Of a stretch of DNA of 64,000 nucleotides, positions 36,603-44,650 are shown piece by piece. Source of the stretch: Tellurirhabdus rosea (GTDB lineage Bacteria > Bacteroidota > Bacteroidia > Cytophagales > Spirosomataceae); the NCBI RefSeq assembly GCF_026278345.1, contig NZ_CP111085.1:4474501-4538500 (forward strand), given 5' to 3'. Made by a program: the position numbers and the translations under genes. Numbering within the stretch: the first letter of the stretch is position 1; the number at the start of each line of letters is the position of its first letter. The notes under the pieces were generated by a model. That model was given only the letters and a program-made list of their open reading frames with translations. It did not search any database and had not been told where the DNA came from.

Positions 36603-38567
36603 ATGAAACTTACCAAAATATATAAGACGGTCCTGGCTGTCAGTCTGTTGACCCTGCCCTCGGCCTGTAAGGAAAGCTTTCTGGAAGAAAACCAGATTAC
36701 CCTGCTGACGACGCAGAACTTCCAGACCGCCAGCGGGCTGGACGGGCTCTCGATCGGCATGTACCAGAGTCTGCGCTTTCATTTTAACTACGAATGGGCC
36801 TATTCGACCACGAACTATGGGACCGATGAGTTTACCGTGGGCGGCGACCGTACCGAGCAGATGTTCAACTCCTACGATGCCAACCTGAACTCGCAGAACG
36901 GCGACCTGTCGACGGTTTGGGACAACATGTACGGCAACATCAACTCGGCCAACATCCTGATTCAGAATGTACCCAAGTACTACGGAGGGGGAGCGGCCGC
37001 CGATACCCGCCTGGGCGAGGGGTACTTCATGCGGGCTTTCGATTACTTCAAGCTCGTCAGGCAGTTTGGCGGCGTTCCGCTCAAACTGGCGCCATCGACC
37101 AGCATCGAGGAAGAATATACGCGGGCGACGGCCAAGCAGGTCTATGACCAGATTGTCGAAGACTTCACCCAGGCGTATACCCTGCTGCCGGCAACGGCCG
37201 GTGAACCCGGGCGACTGACCAAATGGGCCGCGGCCCATTTCCTGGCAAAGGCTTACCTGTACCGGGCCAGTGAAATCAACAACGACTGGAACAGCGCCAC
37301 CAAAGCCGATGATTTGCAGAACGCCATCAAATACGCCGATCTGGTTATCAACACCAGTGGGCACACCCTGGCCACGAACTTCAGTGACTTGTGGAACTTC
37401 AGCACGGTCGATGGCCCCAACGAAACAAACAAGGAAATCATCCTCTCGGCCCAGTTCTCCAACAACACGGCGACGCAGGGGCGCTACGGAAACCAGGTGC
37501 ACCTGTATTACCCGTCGGTGTACCAGACCTTGCCGGGCATGCAGCGGGATATTGCCGGAGACCGGGAGTTTCAGCGGCTGCGTACCACGGATTACTCCAT
37601 CGATGTCTACGACCGGGTGAACGATTCGCGTTTCTGGAAAAGCTTCAAAACCAGATACCTGTCCAACCGGCCTGCCACGGCACCCACCTGGACCGCGGCG
37701 ACGGCCCCCAACCCGAGTCTGGTCGGTAAACCCAAATTTGCCGGCGGCGAAGAGGCCGTTCTGTACATCGTGAACGCCCCGGGCGACACTCGCTACACCC
37801 CGGCAAGCCTTCCGTTCCGGGCCCCGACGCTGTTTGTGCGGTACTTCGCCGGTCAGCCCGAAAACCTGCTGGGCGGTCATGGCAACTTCACCACCAACCA
37901 GTACCTGGCCTTATCCAAGTTTATGGACGGTTCCCGCAATGCCGTGGCCTCTCAGTTCGGCCAGCGCGACGGCATTCTGGCCCGTCTGGGCGAAACCTAC
38001 CTGATCGCCGCCGAAGCCTATGGCCGTTTGGGCAAATACGCCGAAGCGCTGCCGTACCTCAACAAGGTACGGGACCGGGCCGCCTACAAAACGGGAGAAG
38101 ACCGTTCGGCCTACGTCGACGGGGGCGTGGCCTACAAGAACAACCCGGCGGCCAACACCGCCCAGTTCGTCTCGTATTCGGACAAGAACACCTACTTCGA
38201 GTCGAACAACATCCCGGTAGCCACCACCAGTACGCTGGAGGGAATGCACCTGAACAGCGTGGCCGACATCTTCAATGCGACCAACCAGTTCTATTCGCGG
38301 GTGGGAGCCACTTCGGAGGCGACCAAATTTGTAGCCTTCATGCTCAACGAACGCTCCCGCGAGCTGGTGGGCGAACTGATGCGGTGGGAGGATCTGTCGC
38401 GTACCCAGACGCTGGTGACCCGGGCGACGGCCTTCAACGATGAGGCGAAGCCGCAAAGCCGGCATCTGCTGCGGCCGATTCCCCAGAAATTCCTCGACGG
38501 GGTGAAGCAGAACGGGGCCATCCTTACGGCGGAGCAAAAAACAGCGATGCAAAACCCCGGGTGGTAA
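36603..38567 (+). CDS. RagB/SusD family nutrient-uptake outer membrane lipoprotein
   Basis: Surface-exposed lipoprotein that caps the SusC barrel and binds the substrate. Residues 1-22 are a lipoprotein signal with lipobox LPSAC (Cys22). It is followed by the SusD_N-like domain (FQTASGLDGLSIGMYQSLRF, WDNMYGNINSANILIQNVPKYY), the TPR-like blocks (EGYFMRAFDYFKLVRQFGGVPL, KAYLYRASEINNDW) and the RagB/SusD C-terminal domain (ETYLIAAEAYGRLGKYAEALPYLNKVRDRAAY, NERSRELVGELMRWEDLSR, RHLLRPIPQKFLDG). Length 654 residues, in the normal range. It is the last gene of the operon, with a terminator 10 bases after the stop. No hydrolase is in the same transcript, so the ligand is not given by context. Confidence 0.95.
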   Translation: MKLTKIYKTVLAVSLLTLPSACKESFLEENQITLLTTQNFQTASGLDGLSIGMYQSLRFHFNYEWAYSTTNYGTDEFTVGGDRTEQMFNSYDANLNSQNGDLSTVWDNMYGNINSANILIQNVPKYYGGGAAADTRLGEGYFMRAFDYFKLVRQFGGVPLKLAPSTSIEEEYTRATAKQVYDQIVEDFTQAYTLLPATAGEPGRLTKWAAAHFLAKAYLYRASEINNDWNSATKADDLQNAIKYADLVINTSGHTLATNFSDLWNFSTVDGPNETNKEIILSAQFSNNTATQGRYGNQVHLYYPSVYQTLPGMQRDIAGDREFQRLRTTDYSIDVYDRVNDSRFWKSFKTRYLSNRPATAPTWTAATAPNPSLVGKPKFAGGEEAVLYIVNAPGDTRYTPASLPFRAPTLFVRYFAGQPENLLGGHGNFTTNQYLALSKFMDGSRNAVASQFGQRDGILARLGETYLIAAEAYGRLGKYAEALPYLNKVRDRAAYKTGEDRSAYVDGGVAYKNNPAANTAQFVSYSDKNTYFESNNIPVATTSTLEGMHLNSVADIFNATNQFYSRVGATSEATKFVAFMLNERSRELVGELMRWEDLSRTQTLVTRATAFNDEAKPQSRHLLRPIPQKFLDGVKQNGAILTAEQKTAMQNPGW

Positions 38568-38577
38568 GCCGTTCAAC

Positions 38578-38609
38578 AAAAGGCAGATTCAGAATCTGCC
38601 TTTTGTTTT
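38578..38609 (+). terminator. Terminator of the susCD operon
   Basis: AAAAGGCAGATTC (38578-38590) pairs with GAATCTGCCTTTT (38592-38604), followed by G and a T-run. It lies 10 bases after the susD stop and is bidirectional in form. Confidence 0.92.
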
Positions 38610-38860
38610 TTACACCTGATGCAGAAAATTCCTTCCCCGGGCGGGCCGCCGAAAGCGGGCCGGTGGCGGGAGTACGCCCAAAAACCGGCTTCGACCGGGG
38701 CGACTTTTCTGATTTTCGTTTAGTGAAAAACCAGTCTTTCGGATGCGTTTCATTTTTGCCTGTCTGGTACTGAATGGAACAAATCAGCACCTGTCTTTCG
38801 GGCAGAGAGCGACCCCGTAGCGATCAAAGAGTCATCAGCCAGGCGGGCTGACAGGCGGCC

Positions 38861-39199
38861 TTAGGAACGCATTATGATTTTGCGGTGGGAGAGGCCCCAG
38901 TAATGCAGTTCATCCATGACTTTTTCGAGCGATCGTCCGTGGTCGGTCAGCGAATATTCCACCGTGGGCGGAAACGTGTCGTGGGCTTCCCTTTTAATCA
39001 GTTGGTTGGCTTCCAGACTTTTCAGCTCTTTGGAAAGCACTTTGTCGGTAATCCCCGGTACCAGCCTGGAGATCTGCCCGAACCGTTTGGGACCGGTGGC
39101 CAGAGCAAACAGAATAAGCAGCTTCCAGCGCCCTTCCAGTGCTTCCAGAGCATCGCGGATAGAAAGCATCGTTTTGGGACATCCGGCACCGTTCAACAT
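38861..39199 (-). CDS. HxlR family transcriptional regulator
   Basis: A winged-helix regulator of the HxlR/MarR-like type, 112 residues from the ATG at 39199 (MLNGAGCPKTMLSIRDALEALEGRWKLLILFAL). The conserved Cys near the N-terminus, EGRWKLLIL, KRFGQISRLVPGITDKVLSKELKSLE (recognition helix) and YSLTDHGRSLEKVM are the family blocks. A GTG at 39250 would extend it by 17 residues; I preferred the ATG because the longer form would cover an inverted repeat that looks like its operator. It is divergent from the DoxX gene and probably represses it and the NAD(P)H oxidoreductase gene further on. Confidence 0.9.
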   Translation of the reverse strand: MLNGAGCPKTMLSIRDALEALEGRWKLLILFALATGPKRFGQISRLVPGITDKVLSKELKSLEANQLIKREAHDTFPPTVEYSLTDHGRSLEKVMDELHYWGLSHRKIIMRS

Positions 39200-39230
39200 A
39201 GGCAGGGCTCGCAGTTTAGGCTGGTACGTT

Positions 39231-39266
39231 ACTATCCGGTCAGATAGCACTTTCCGGTTGGATAGT
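39231..39266. promoter_or_regulatory. Inverted repeat, possible HxlR operator
   Basis: ACTATCC at 39231-39237 is repeated inverted as GGATAGT at 39260-39266; a nested GCACT/AGTGC pair lies inside (39248 and 39264). It sits between the divergent HxlR and DoxX genes. A TAATTTCG near 39293 is a near-match to a -7 box for DoxX. The function is inferred from position. Confidence 0.4.
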
Positions 39267-39325
39267 GCTGGCAGGCGGATTGCAAACCTATCTAATTTCG
39301 GGCTTTCACCAAAATCAATCAGCCC

Positions 39326-39751
39326 ATGACCTCACAAACGAGATGGTTTCGGAATCTTCACCTCGCCCTCTGGATCACACAAGTCGTTCTGGCCCTTAGC
39401 TTCCTGTGGGCCGCGGGCATAAAATGGTTTCAGCCGACTGATGAACTGGCAACCATGTGGCCCTGGGTGGCGCAGGTCCCGGTGGCTTTGGTAAAATTTA
39501 CCGGATTCGTCGAGGTGGCGGGGGCCATCGGACTGCTCTTACCCATCCGGAGTCACCCGGCAACACGCACCTCCCGGGTCGCGGCGGGGGTTGTGGTGTG
39601 GATGATCGGGGCGGGGATGTTCCATCTGTTACGGCACGAAGCCTCCGGGGTGGGCGTCAACGTTGGCTTTGCCGTTCTGGCGGCTTTTATCGCCTGGGGC
39701 CGTCAGCAGCAGGCGCCCGGTTTTTCCGCCCGGTGTAGCACGCAGGGCTAG
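39326..39751 (+). CDS. DoxX-like family membrane protein
   Basis: A 141-residue inner-membrane protein with four hydrophobic helices: LALWITQVVLALSFLWAAGIKWF, VPVALVKFTGFVEVAGAIGLLLPI, RVAAGVVVWMIGAGMFHLLRHEA and GVNVGFAVLAAFIAWG. The block LSFLWAAGIKW, FTGFVEVAGAIGLLLP matches the DoxX family, named after a subunit of archaeal terminal oxidases but mostly of unknown role in bacteria. The divergent HxlR gene and the following NmrA-like oxidoreductase are usual company for such genes in quinone or electrophile stress loci. Confidence 0.85.
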   Translation: MTSQTRWFRNLHLALWITQVVLALSFLWAAGIKWFQPTDELATMWPWVAQVPVALVKFTGFVEVAGAIGLLLPIRSHPATRTSRVAAGVVVWMIGAGMFHLLRHEASGVGVNVGFAVLAAFIAWGRQQQAPGFSARCSTQG

Positions 39752-39868
39752 CTCGACCGGCGGGCCTTTTTGTCGCTACTTCTGATTCGGCTACAACAAT
39801 CCCGAATCCGGCTACGTCTTTGCGGGTAATCCGGCGGACCTTTGTCCCAATTAAAACATACCATCGCC

Positions 39869-40732
39869 ATGATTCTAGTAACCGGGGCTACAGGCCAGTT
39901 GGGCGGAGCCGTCATTCAGCAGCTTCTGCAAAAAATGCCCGCTTCCCAGATTGTCGCCTTCGTGCGGAACCCAGACAAAGCCGCCGACCTGACGGAACGG
40001 GGCGTGACCATCCGCGTGGGAACCTACGACGAGCCCGACTCCCTCGACCGCGCCATGCCGGGCGTGGAGACCGTCCTGCTGATTGCCGGGACGGATGAAG
40101 AAAACCGGGTTCGCCAGCACCAGCAGGTGGTGGATGCGGCCCGGAAAGCACAGGTGCGGCGGATTGCCTACACGGGCCGGGCGCTCAAAGACCGGCTTAC
40201 GCTGGTCAACGGCCTGATGGAAGGACATTTCCAAACCGAGGACTACATCAAACAGTGCGGCCTGCCGTATACGCTGTTTCAAAACAGCCTTTATCTGGAT
40301 GCGATTCCGCAATTTTTAGGCGGCGACGCCGTTTTTGAGCGGGGCATCGTCGTGCCGGCCGGGGCGGGGCGGGTCGCGTTTGCCTGGCGCCGCGACCTCG
40401 GCGAGGCGATAGCCAATGCCCTGCTGATGGCGCAAACGGGCAACCGCACGTACCTGCTTACCGGCAGTGAGTCGTACTCCTTCGCCGACGTGGCCGCGGC
40501 CCTGACCGACCTTTCGGGAAAGTCCGTGACTTACCGCCCGGCCGAACCCGCCGCTTTTGAAGCCCAGCTGGTTGGCCGCGGACTGCCGCCGGTGGTGGCC
40601 CGCCGCATTAGCAGCTTTATCGCCGACATCGCCAACGGACAGGAAGAAGCCGTAAGCCCTGACCTGGAAAAGCTGCTCGGCCGGAAGCCGACGACGCTCC
40701 GCGAAGGGTTATCTTTGTTGTATCAACGCTAA
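39869..40732 (+). CDS. NmrA/QorB-like NAD(P)H-dependent oxidoreductase
   Basis: A 287-residue cytoplasmic atypical short-chain dehydrogenase. The dinucleotide-binding motif TGATGQLGGAVIQQLL starts at residue 4 from the ATG at 39869; the TTG at 39842 would push it inward and is less likely. Next come VRNPDKAADLTERGVTIRVGTYDEPDSLDRAM and IAGTDEENRVRQHQQVVDAAR, and the C-terminal segment SYSFADVAAALTDLSGKSVTYRP. This pattern resembles quinone oxidoreductase 2 (QorB). No catalytic Tyr-Lys pair is conserved in these enzymes, so it may bind NADPH and quinone or act as a redox sensor. Confidence 0.85.
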   Translation: MILVTGATGQLGGAVIQQLLQKMPASQIVAFVRNPDKAADLTERGVTIRVGTYDEPDSLDRAMPGVETVLLIAGTDEENRVRQHQQVVDAARKAQVRRIAYTGRALKDRLTLVNGLMEGHFQTEDYIKQCGLPYTLFQNSLYLDAIPQFLGGDAVFERGIVVPAGAGRVAFAWRRDLGEAIANALLMAQTGNRTYLLTGSESYSFADVAAALTDLSGKSVTYRPAEPAAFEAQLVGRGLPPVVARRISSFIADIANGQEEAVSPDLEKLLGRKPTTLREGLSLLYQR

Positions 40733-40772
40733 CCCGGATTCCGGGAATGTCCCGCCATTAACCCGTCGCCTG

Positions 40773-41690
40773 ATGTCAACCGAGTCGCCATACCGAATCC
40801 AGTCCATTGCCGAATACCACCAGTTTGCGGGTCTTCCCAAACCAGTCCACCCGCTCGTCAGCGTGGTCCGGTTCGAGGAGGTGAAACCCCGCAATCCGGA
40901 CCGGCCCAAGAGCATCGTCAACCATTTTTATTCGATTGCGCTGAAGCGGAATTTCAGCGGCCGGATGAGGTACGGGCAGCAGCAGTATGATTTCGACGAA
41001 GGCGTGATGGTCTTTCTGGCCCCCGGTCAGGTGCTGGCCGTTTCGGCCGAGGCGTCGCATGAGCATACGGGCTGGCTGCTGATGATTCACCCGGATTTTT
41101 TGTGGAATACGCCCCTAGCCAGGCAAATCCGGCAGTACGACTACTTCGACTATTCCATTCGGGAAGCCCTGTTTTTGTCGGAGAAGGAAGAAGCGCTGAT
41201 CGTGGGCATCATTCAGCAGGTGGAGCGGGAATACAGGGAGCCGATTGACTCATTCAGTCAGAACATCATCGTCGCGCACCTGAACGTACTGCTTCAGTAT
41301 GCCGACCGGTTCTACCAGCGTCAGTTTATCACGCGCCGGATTTCCAACCACAAAATCCTCGACCGGTTTGAGGCCGTTCTGGAGGCTTATTTCGCCGGCG
41401 AGGCGCTGGAACAAACCGGTTTGCCGACGGTCGGGTATCTGGCCGAACAGCTCAGCGTGTCGCCGACTTACCTGAGTAGTGTACTGAAGACGGTAACGGG
41501 CCAGAACACCCAGCAGCACATCCACGACAAACTCATCGAGAAGGCCAAAGAGAAACTTTCGACGACCGACTTATCGGTCAGCGAAGTGGCGTATCTGCTG
41601 GGTTTCGAGCACCCGCAGTCATTCAGCAAACTATTCAAGAGCAAGACAAATGTGACGCCCCTGGAATTCCGACATTCGTTCCTGTCCTGA
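40773..41690 (+). CDS. AraC family transcriptional regulator
   Basis: A 305-residue DNA-binding regulator. The N-terminal cupin-like sensing domain runs to about residue 150 (FYSIALKRNFSGRMRYGQQQYDFDEGVMVFLAPGQVLAVSAE). The C-terminal double helix-turn-helix is at about 200-300 (VGYLAEQLSVSPTYLSSVLKTVTGQNTQQHIHDKLIEKAKEKL, VSEVAYLLGFEHPQSFSKLFKSKTNVTPLEF). It lies 40 bases after the oxidoreductase gene on the same strand, and its AraC_binding domain resembles that of the one at 48528. Its likely targets are adjacent genes; the effector is unknown. Confidence 0.92.
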   Translation: MSTESPYRIQSIAEYHQFAGLPKPVHPLVSVVRFEEVKPRNPDRPKSIVNHFYSIALKRNFSGRMRYGQQQYDFDEGVMVFLAPGQVLAVSAEASHEHTGWLLMIHPDFLWNTPLARQIRQYDYFDYSIREALFLSEKEEALIVGIIQQVEREYREPIDSFSQNIIVAHLNVLLQYADRFYQRQFITRRISNHKILDRFEAVLEAYFAGEALEQTGLPTVGYLAEQLSVSPTYLSSVLKTVTGQNTQQHIHDKLIEKAKEKLSTTDLSVSEVAYLLGFEHPQSFSKLFKSKTNVTPLEFRHSFLS

Positions 41691-41741
41691 GAGATGCCGA
41701 CCTAAACGGTAAATTAGCGTAGCTTTCGCCCTTTTGTCAGC

Positions 41742-42902
41742 ATGAAACATGTACTGCTCCTTTTCTGCTTAACCGCACTGTCTTTCCACTCTCTCACGGC
41801 CCAGACCACCCAAAGCGTGGCCCGGGCCAAAACCACCTATTCCAACCCCTTGAACGTACAGTTTGGCGACCCTTACGTGCTCTACACCGGCGGGACGTAT
41901 TACATGTACGGCACGGGGGCCGGAGCCGATAAGGGATTTGCCGCCTATTCTTCCAAAGACCTGGTCAGCTGGAAGCCGGAAGGGCAGGTTTATTTTCACG
42001 ACAACAAAAACGGGTGGAGTGATCCCAAAGCCAGTTGGGGCGGGGCGTACTGGGCCCCCGAGGTGTACGAAGTAAAGGGCAAATTTTACCTTTTTTACAG
42101 CGCCCAGTGGAAGGTCAACCCGAACCGGGAAGTCGAGAATTTCCGGATTGGCGTAGCCGTAGCGGACAAGCCCACCGGCCCCTTCGTGGACCTGACCAGC
42201 AAGCCGATTTTTGACCCCGGCTATCCCATCATTGACGCCAATGTGTTTTTTGATTCCAATGGCAGAACCTACCTGTACTACTCCCGCGCGGCCTACAAAC
42301 ACCCCGTGGAAAGCGAAATCGCGGACTGGGCGCGGCAGAAAGGCTGGTACAAGGAAATTGAAGAAAGCTGGGTGTACGGCGTAGAACTCAAGCCTGATTT
42401 TTCCGGAACCATCGGCCAGCCGGTGCTGCTGCTGCGGCCCCCGGTCCGGCTGAACGATAAACAGGCCGAGTGGGAAAGCCGGTCCGTCACCGCCCGCGAA
42501 GTGAACCGGCGCTGGACGGAGGGCTCCGTGACGTTTAAGAAAGACGGGACCTACTACATGATGTATTCGGCCAATTACTTCGGCGGTCAGCATTACGCCG
42601 TCGGGTACGCGACGGCCGCTTCCCCGCTGGGGCCGTACAAAAAAGCCGCCAATAACCCGGTATTGCAGAAAAATACGGCCCAGGGCGGTACCGTAACGGG
42701 CACGGGCCACAACAGCATCACCTATTCGCCCGACGGCAAGGAAATGTTCTGCGTCTACCACGGCAGAACCACCCGGACGGGCGAGGAACGCGTGGTGTTT
42801 ATCGACCGGATGGAGGTGAAAGCGGGCCGTATTACCGTCTCCGGACCGACCACCACCCCGCAGAAACTGCCGTCGGTCTCCGCCCCGCGCCCCGGCAAAT
42901 GA
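41742..42902 (+). CDS. Glycoside hydrolase family 43 protein
   Basis: An exported five-bladed beta-propeller glycosidase (alpha-L-arabinosidase or beta-xylosidase type). Signal peptide MKHVLLLFCLTALSFHSLTAQ. The catalytic base is the Asp of QFGDPYVLYTGGTYYMYGTG (about residue 46). The pKa-modulating Asp lies in IIDANVFFDSNGRTYLYYSRA and the acid Glu in RWTEGSVTFKKDGTYYMMYSANYFGG. The final block has GTGHNSITYSPDGKEMFCVYHG. Length 386 residues, a single domain with no carbohydrate-binding module. It is downstream of the AraC gene and is followed by a terminator. The sugar substrate is inferred only to family level. Confidence 0.9.
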   Translation: MKHVLLLFCLTALSFHSLTAQTTQSVARAKTTYSNPLNVQFGDPYVLYTGGTYYMYGTGAGADKGFAAYSSKDLVSWKPEGQVYFHDNKNGWSDPKASWGGAYWAPEVYEVKGKFYLFYSAQWKVNPNREVENFRIGVAVADKPTGPFVDLTSKPIFDPGYPIIDANVFFDSNGRTYLYYSRAAYKHPVESEIADWARQKGWYKEIEESWVYGVELKPDFSGTIGQPVLLLRPPVRLNDKQAEWESRSVTAREVNRRWTEGSVTFKKDGTYYMMYSANYFGGQHYAVGYATAASPLGPYKKAANNPVLQKNTAQGGTVTGTGHNSITYSPDGKEMFCVYHGRTTRTGEERVVFIDRMEVKAGRITVSGPTTTPQKLPSVSAPRPGK

Positions 42903-42932
42903 CCCTTCGTTAACCCCCTTATCCCGCTGCCG

Positions 42933-42980
42933 AACGTCCCTGAAAGAGCCCGCCCCCGCTCGTTCAGGGACGTTTATTTT
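42933..42980 (+). terminator. Terminator of the GH43 gene
   Basis: AACGTCCCTGAA (42933-42944) pairs with TTCAGGGACGTT (42963-42974), followed by TATTTTTC. Confidence 0.85.
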
Positions 42981-43197
42981 TCATTATTCATCATTCACCC
43001 GCCCCTTACCTCGATTACGGATATTCCTACCAGTTTTACCGATAGAGAACCGCACGGGAAGAGAATCAAATACCTTTGATTAAGCAACCCGTGGCAGAAC
43101 TGGAACCAGAGCCTGACGGCGAACGAGCCTCTTTACGGCGTCTGATTTCCTGAAAGCCGCCAGTCTATCCAACCTGATTCAAAAAAGATAATCCGTT
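42981..43197. other. Intergenic sequence before the alcohol dehydrogenase remnant
   Basis: No gene is supported. TACCTTTG near 43071-43078 is a full -7 box match and may once have served the dehydrogenase or now serve the cupin gene. Confidence 0.35.
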
Positions 43198-43442
43198 GTG
43201 ATCGCAGCCAAAGGATACGCCGCCCAGGCGAAGGAAACCGATTTGGCCCCCTGGAATTTTGACCGTCGTGAAGTAGGGCCTCACGATGTGCAGTTCGATA
43301 TTCTCTACTGCGGGGTCTGCCACTCTGACCTCCACGTCATCAGGGATGAGTGGGGAGGGACCCTCTCATTCATCAGGCCTACGACCGCATGGTGAAGGGC
43401 GACGTGCGCTACCGCTTTGTGATCGACATGGCGACACTGTAA
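43198..43442 (+). pseudogene. NAD(P)-dependent alcohol dehydrogenase (YahK-like) with large internal deletion
   Basis: The first 53 codons from the GTG at 43198 (AAKGYAAQAKETDLAPWNFDRREVGPHDVQF, ILYCGVCHSDLHVIRDEWGG) are the N-terminus of a zinc alcohol dehydrogenase of the cinnamyl-alcohol/YahK type, with the catalytic-zinc Cys-His pair. Directly after, in another frame, the bases read LIHQAYDRMVKGDVRYRFVIDMATL and stop (43440-43442), the C-terminus of the same family. About 270 codons in between, including the NAD fold, are missing. The full-length dehydrogenase at 15696 belongs to another branch, so this is not a copy of it. Confidence 0.85.
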
Positions 43443-43475
43443 GCGCCCGGCCATTTAGACACCCACTTTACAGCG

Positions 43476-43964
43476 ATGAAAACATCCGTTAAAGCGGTAA
43501 GTCAGGCACTTACCCTGTTAATCTGGCTTTTTTGGGGAATAACCAATACGCTCATGGCACAGACAGACAAACCCGCGGGTACCCCGCAGCCCAGTCGTGG
43601 CCCGGCCACCAGTTTCAGTGGAATCGTCTGGGTAAAAACGCTGGTTCCGGCCAACGACCAGACCGATTGCATCGTCAGCGAAGTCGCTTTTGACCCGAAA
43701 GCCCGGACGTTCTGGCACTCGCATCCCAACGGTCAGATTCTGGTGGTGAAGCAGGGAAACTGCTATTATCAGGAAAAAGGGAAACCCGTTCAGATCATCC
43801 GGGAAGGGGAGGCCGTCAACATTGCGCCGAACGTGGTGCACTGGCACGGAGCCGGTCCCCAAAACAAAATGACGCATATTGCCATTAATCCAAATGTGAG
43901 CAAAGGCGGTGCCGTTACCTGGTTACAGGCCGTTACGGACGAAGAATATAAGGCCGCTCATTAA
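43476..43964 (+). CDS. Exported cupin-domain protein
   Basis: A 162-residue exported single-cupin protein. The N-terminus VKAVSQALTLLIWLFWGITNTLMAQ is a signal peptide. The cupin motifs are HSHPNGQILVVKQGNCYYQEKG (two His and a Gln in place of the usual Glu) and IAPNVVHWHGAGP (His in HWHG), enough ligands for one metal. The protein resembles (R)-mandelonitrile lyase/quercetinase-like cupins; such genes often precede aldehyde dehydrogenase complexes. It is 35 bases upstream of the 2Fe-2S subunit gene, so it is probably part of that operon. The substrate is unknown. Confidence 0.85.
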   Translation: MKTSVKAVSQALTLLIWLFWGITNTLMAQTDKPAGTPQPSRGPATSFSGIVWVKTLVPANDQTDCIVSEVAFDPKARTFWHSHPNGQILVVKQGNCYYQEKGKPVQIIREGEAVNIAPNVVHWHGAGPQNKMTHIAINPNVSKGGAVTWLQAVTDEEYKAAH

Positions 43965-43999
43965 TTCAGACCGGGCATTGCCCAGAAAAATCCGGCATT

Positions 44000-44650
44000 A
44001 TGGAACAGACGGAAAATCAAGGGGGGCAATCAGGGCAGACTGATTCATCCCGGCGGACTTTTTTAAAACAATCCTCCGCCCTGGCGGCGCTGGCGATGAC
44101 ACCCCCCGCCGCCCTGACCGCGGTGGACAACGGGCTGGACGAAAGAGTCGCCGCCGCCTTCGAGCGGCCGACGTTCCAGCAGATGCCGCTTCAGGTGACC
44201 ATCAACGGCAAAGTGCAGCAGCTGAGCATCGAACCGCGCGTTACGCTGCTGGACCTGCTGCGCGAACAACTGCACCTGACGGGCACCAAAAAAGGCTGCG
44301 ACCACGGCCAGTGCGGGGCCTGCACGGTCCACCTCGACGGGCAGCGGGTCAACGCCTGCCTGACGCTGGCCCTGACCACCGAAGGCAGCGAAGTCACGAC
44401 GATCGAAGGGCTGGCCGACGGCGACCGGCTTCACCCCATGCAGGAGGCGTTTATCAAACACGACGGCTTCCAGTGCGGCTACTGCACGCCCGGACAGATT
44501 ATGTCGGCCGTGGCCTGCATCCGGGAAGGCCACGCCGACAATCCCGATCAGATACGGGAGTACATGAGCGGCAACATCTGCCGCTGCGGCGCGTATGCCA
44601 ATATTGTCGAGGCGATTATGGACGTAAAAGAGGGAGGGAAAAAGGTATGA
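44000..44650 (+). CDS. Aldehyde oxidoreductase 2Fe-2S subunit (PaoA/YagT-like)
   Basis: Iron-sulphur subunit of a periplasmic molybdenum aldehyde dehydrogenase. The Tat signal is SRRTFLKQSSALAALAMTP (about residues 14-32), so the folded complex is exported. The plant-type cluster motif is CDHGQCGACTVHLDGQRVNAC (here from about residue 100). The second cluster is formed by CGYCTPGQIM and CRCGAY (about residues 155-200). Length 216. Its stop codon overlaps the start of the next subunit gene by four bases (ATGA), so expression is coupled. Sequence alone does not give the aldehyde or N-heterocycle substrate. Confidence 0.93.
   Translation: MEQTENQGGQSGQTDSSRRTFLKQSSALAALAMTPPAALTAVDNGLDERVAAAFERPTFQQMPLQVTINGKVQQLSIEPRVTLLDLLREQLHLTGTKKGCDHGQCGACTVHLDGQRVNACLTLALTTEGSEVTTIEGLADGDRLHPMQEAFIKHDGFQCGYCTPGQIMSAVACIREGHADNPDQIREYMSGNICRCGAYANIVEAIMDVKEGGKKV

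Noticed and set aside
44311-44646. Extended N-terminus of the FAD subunit reading back through the 2Fe-2S gene
   Set aside because: The 2Fe-2S subunit is certain in its own frame, and the ATG at 44647 gives the family start with a four-base overlap.
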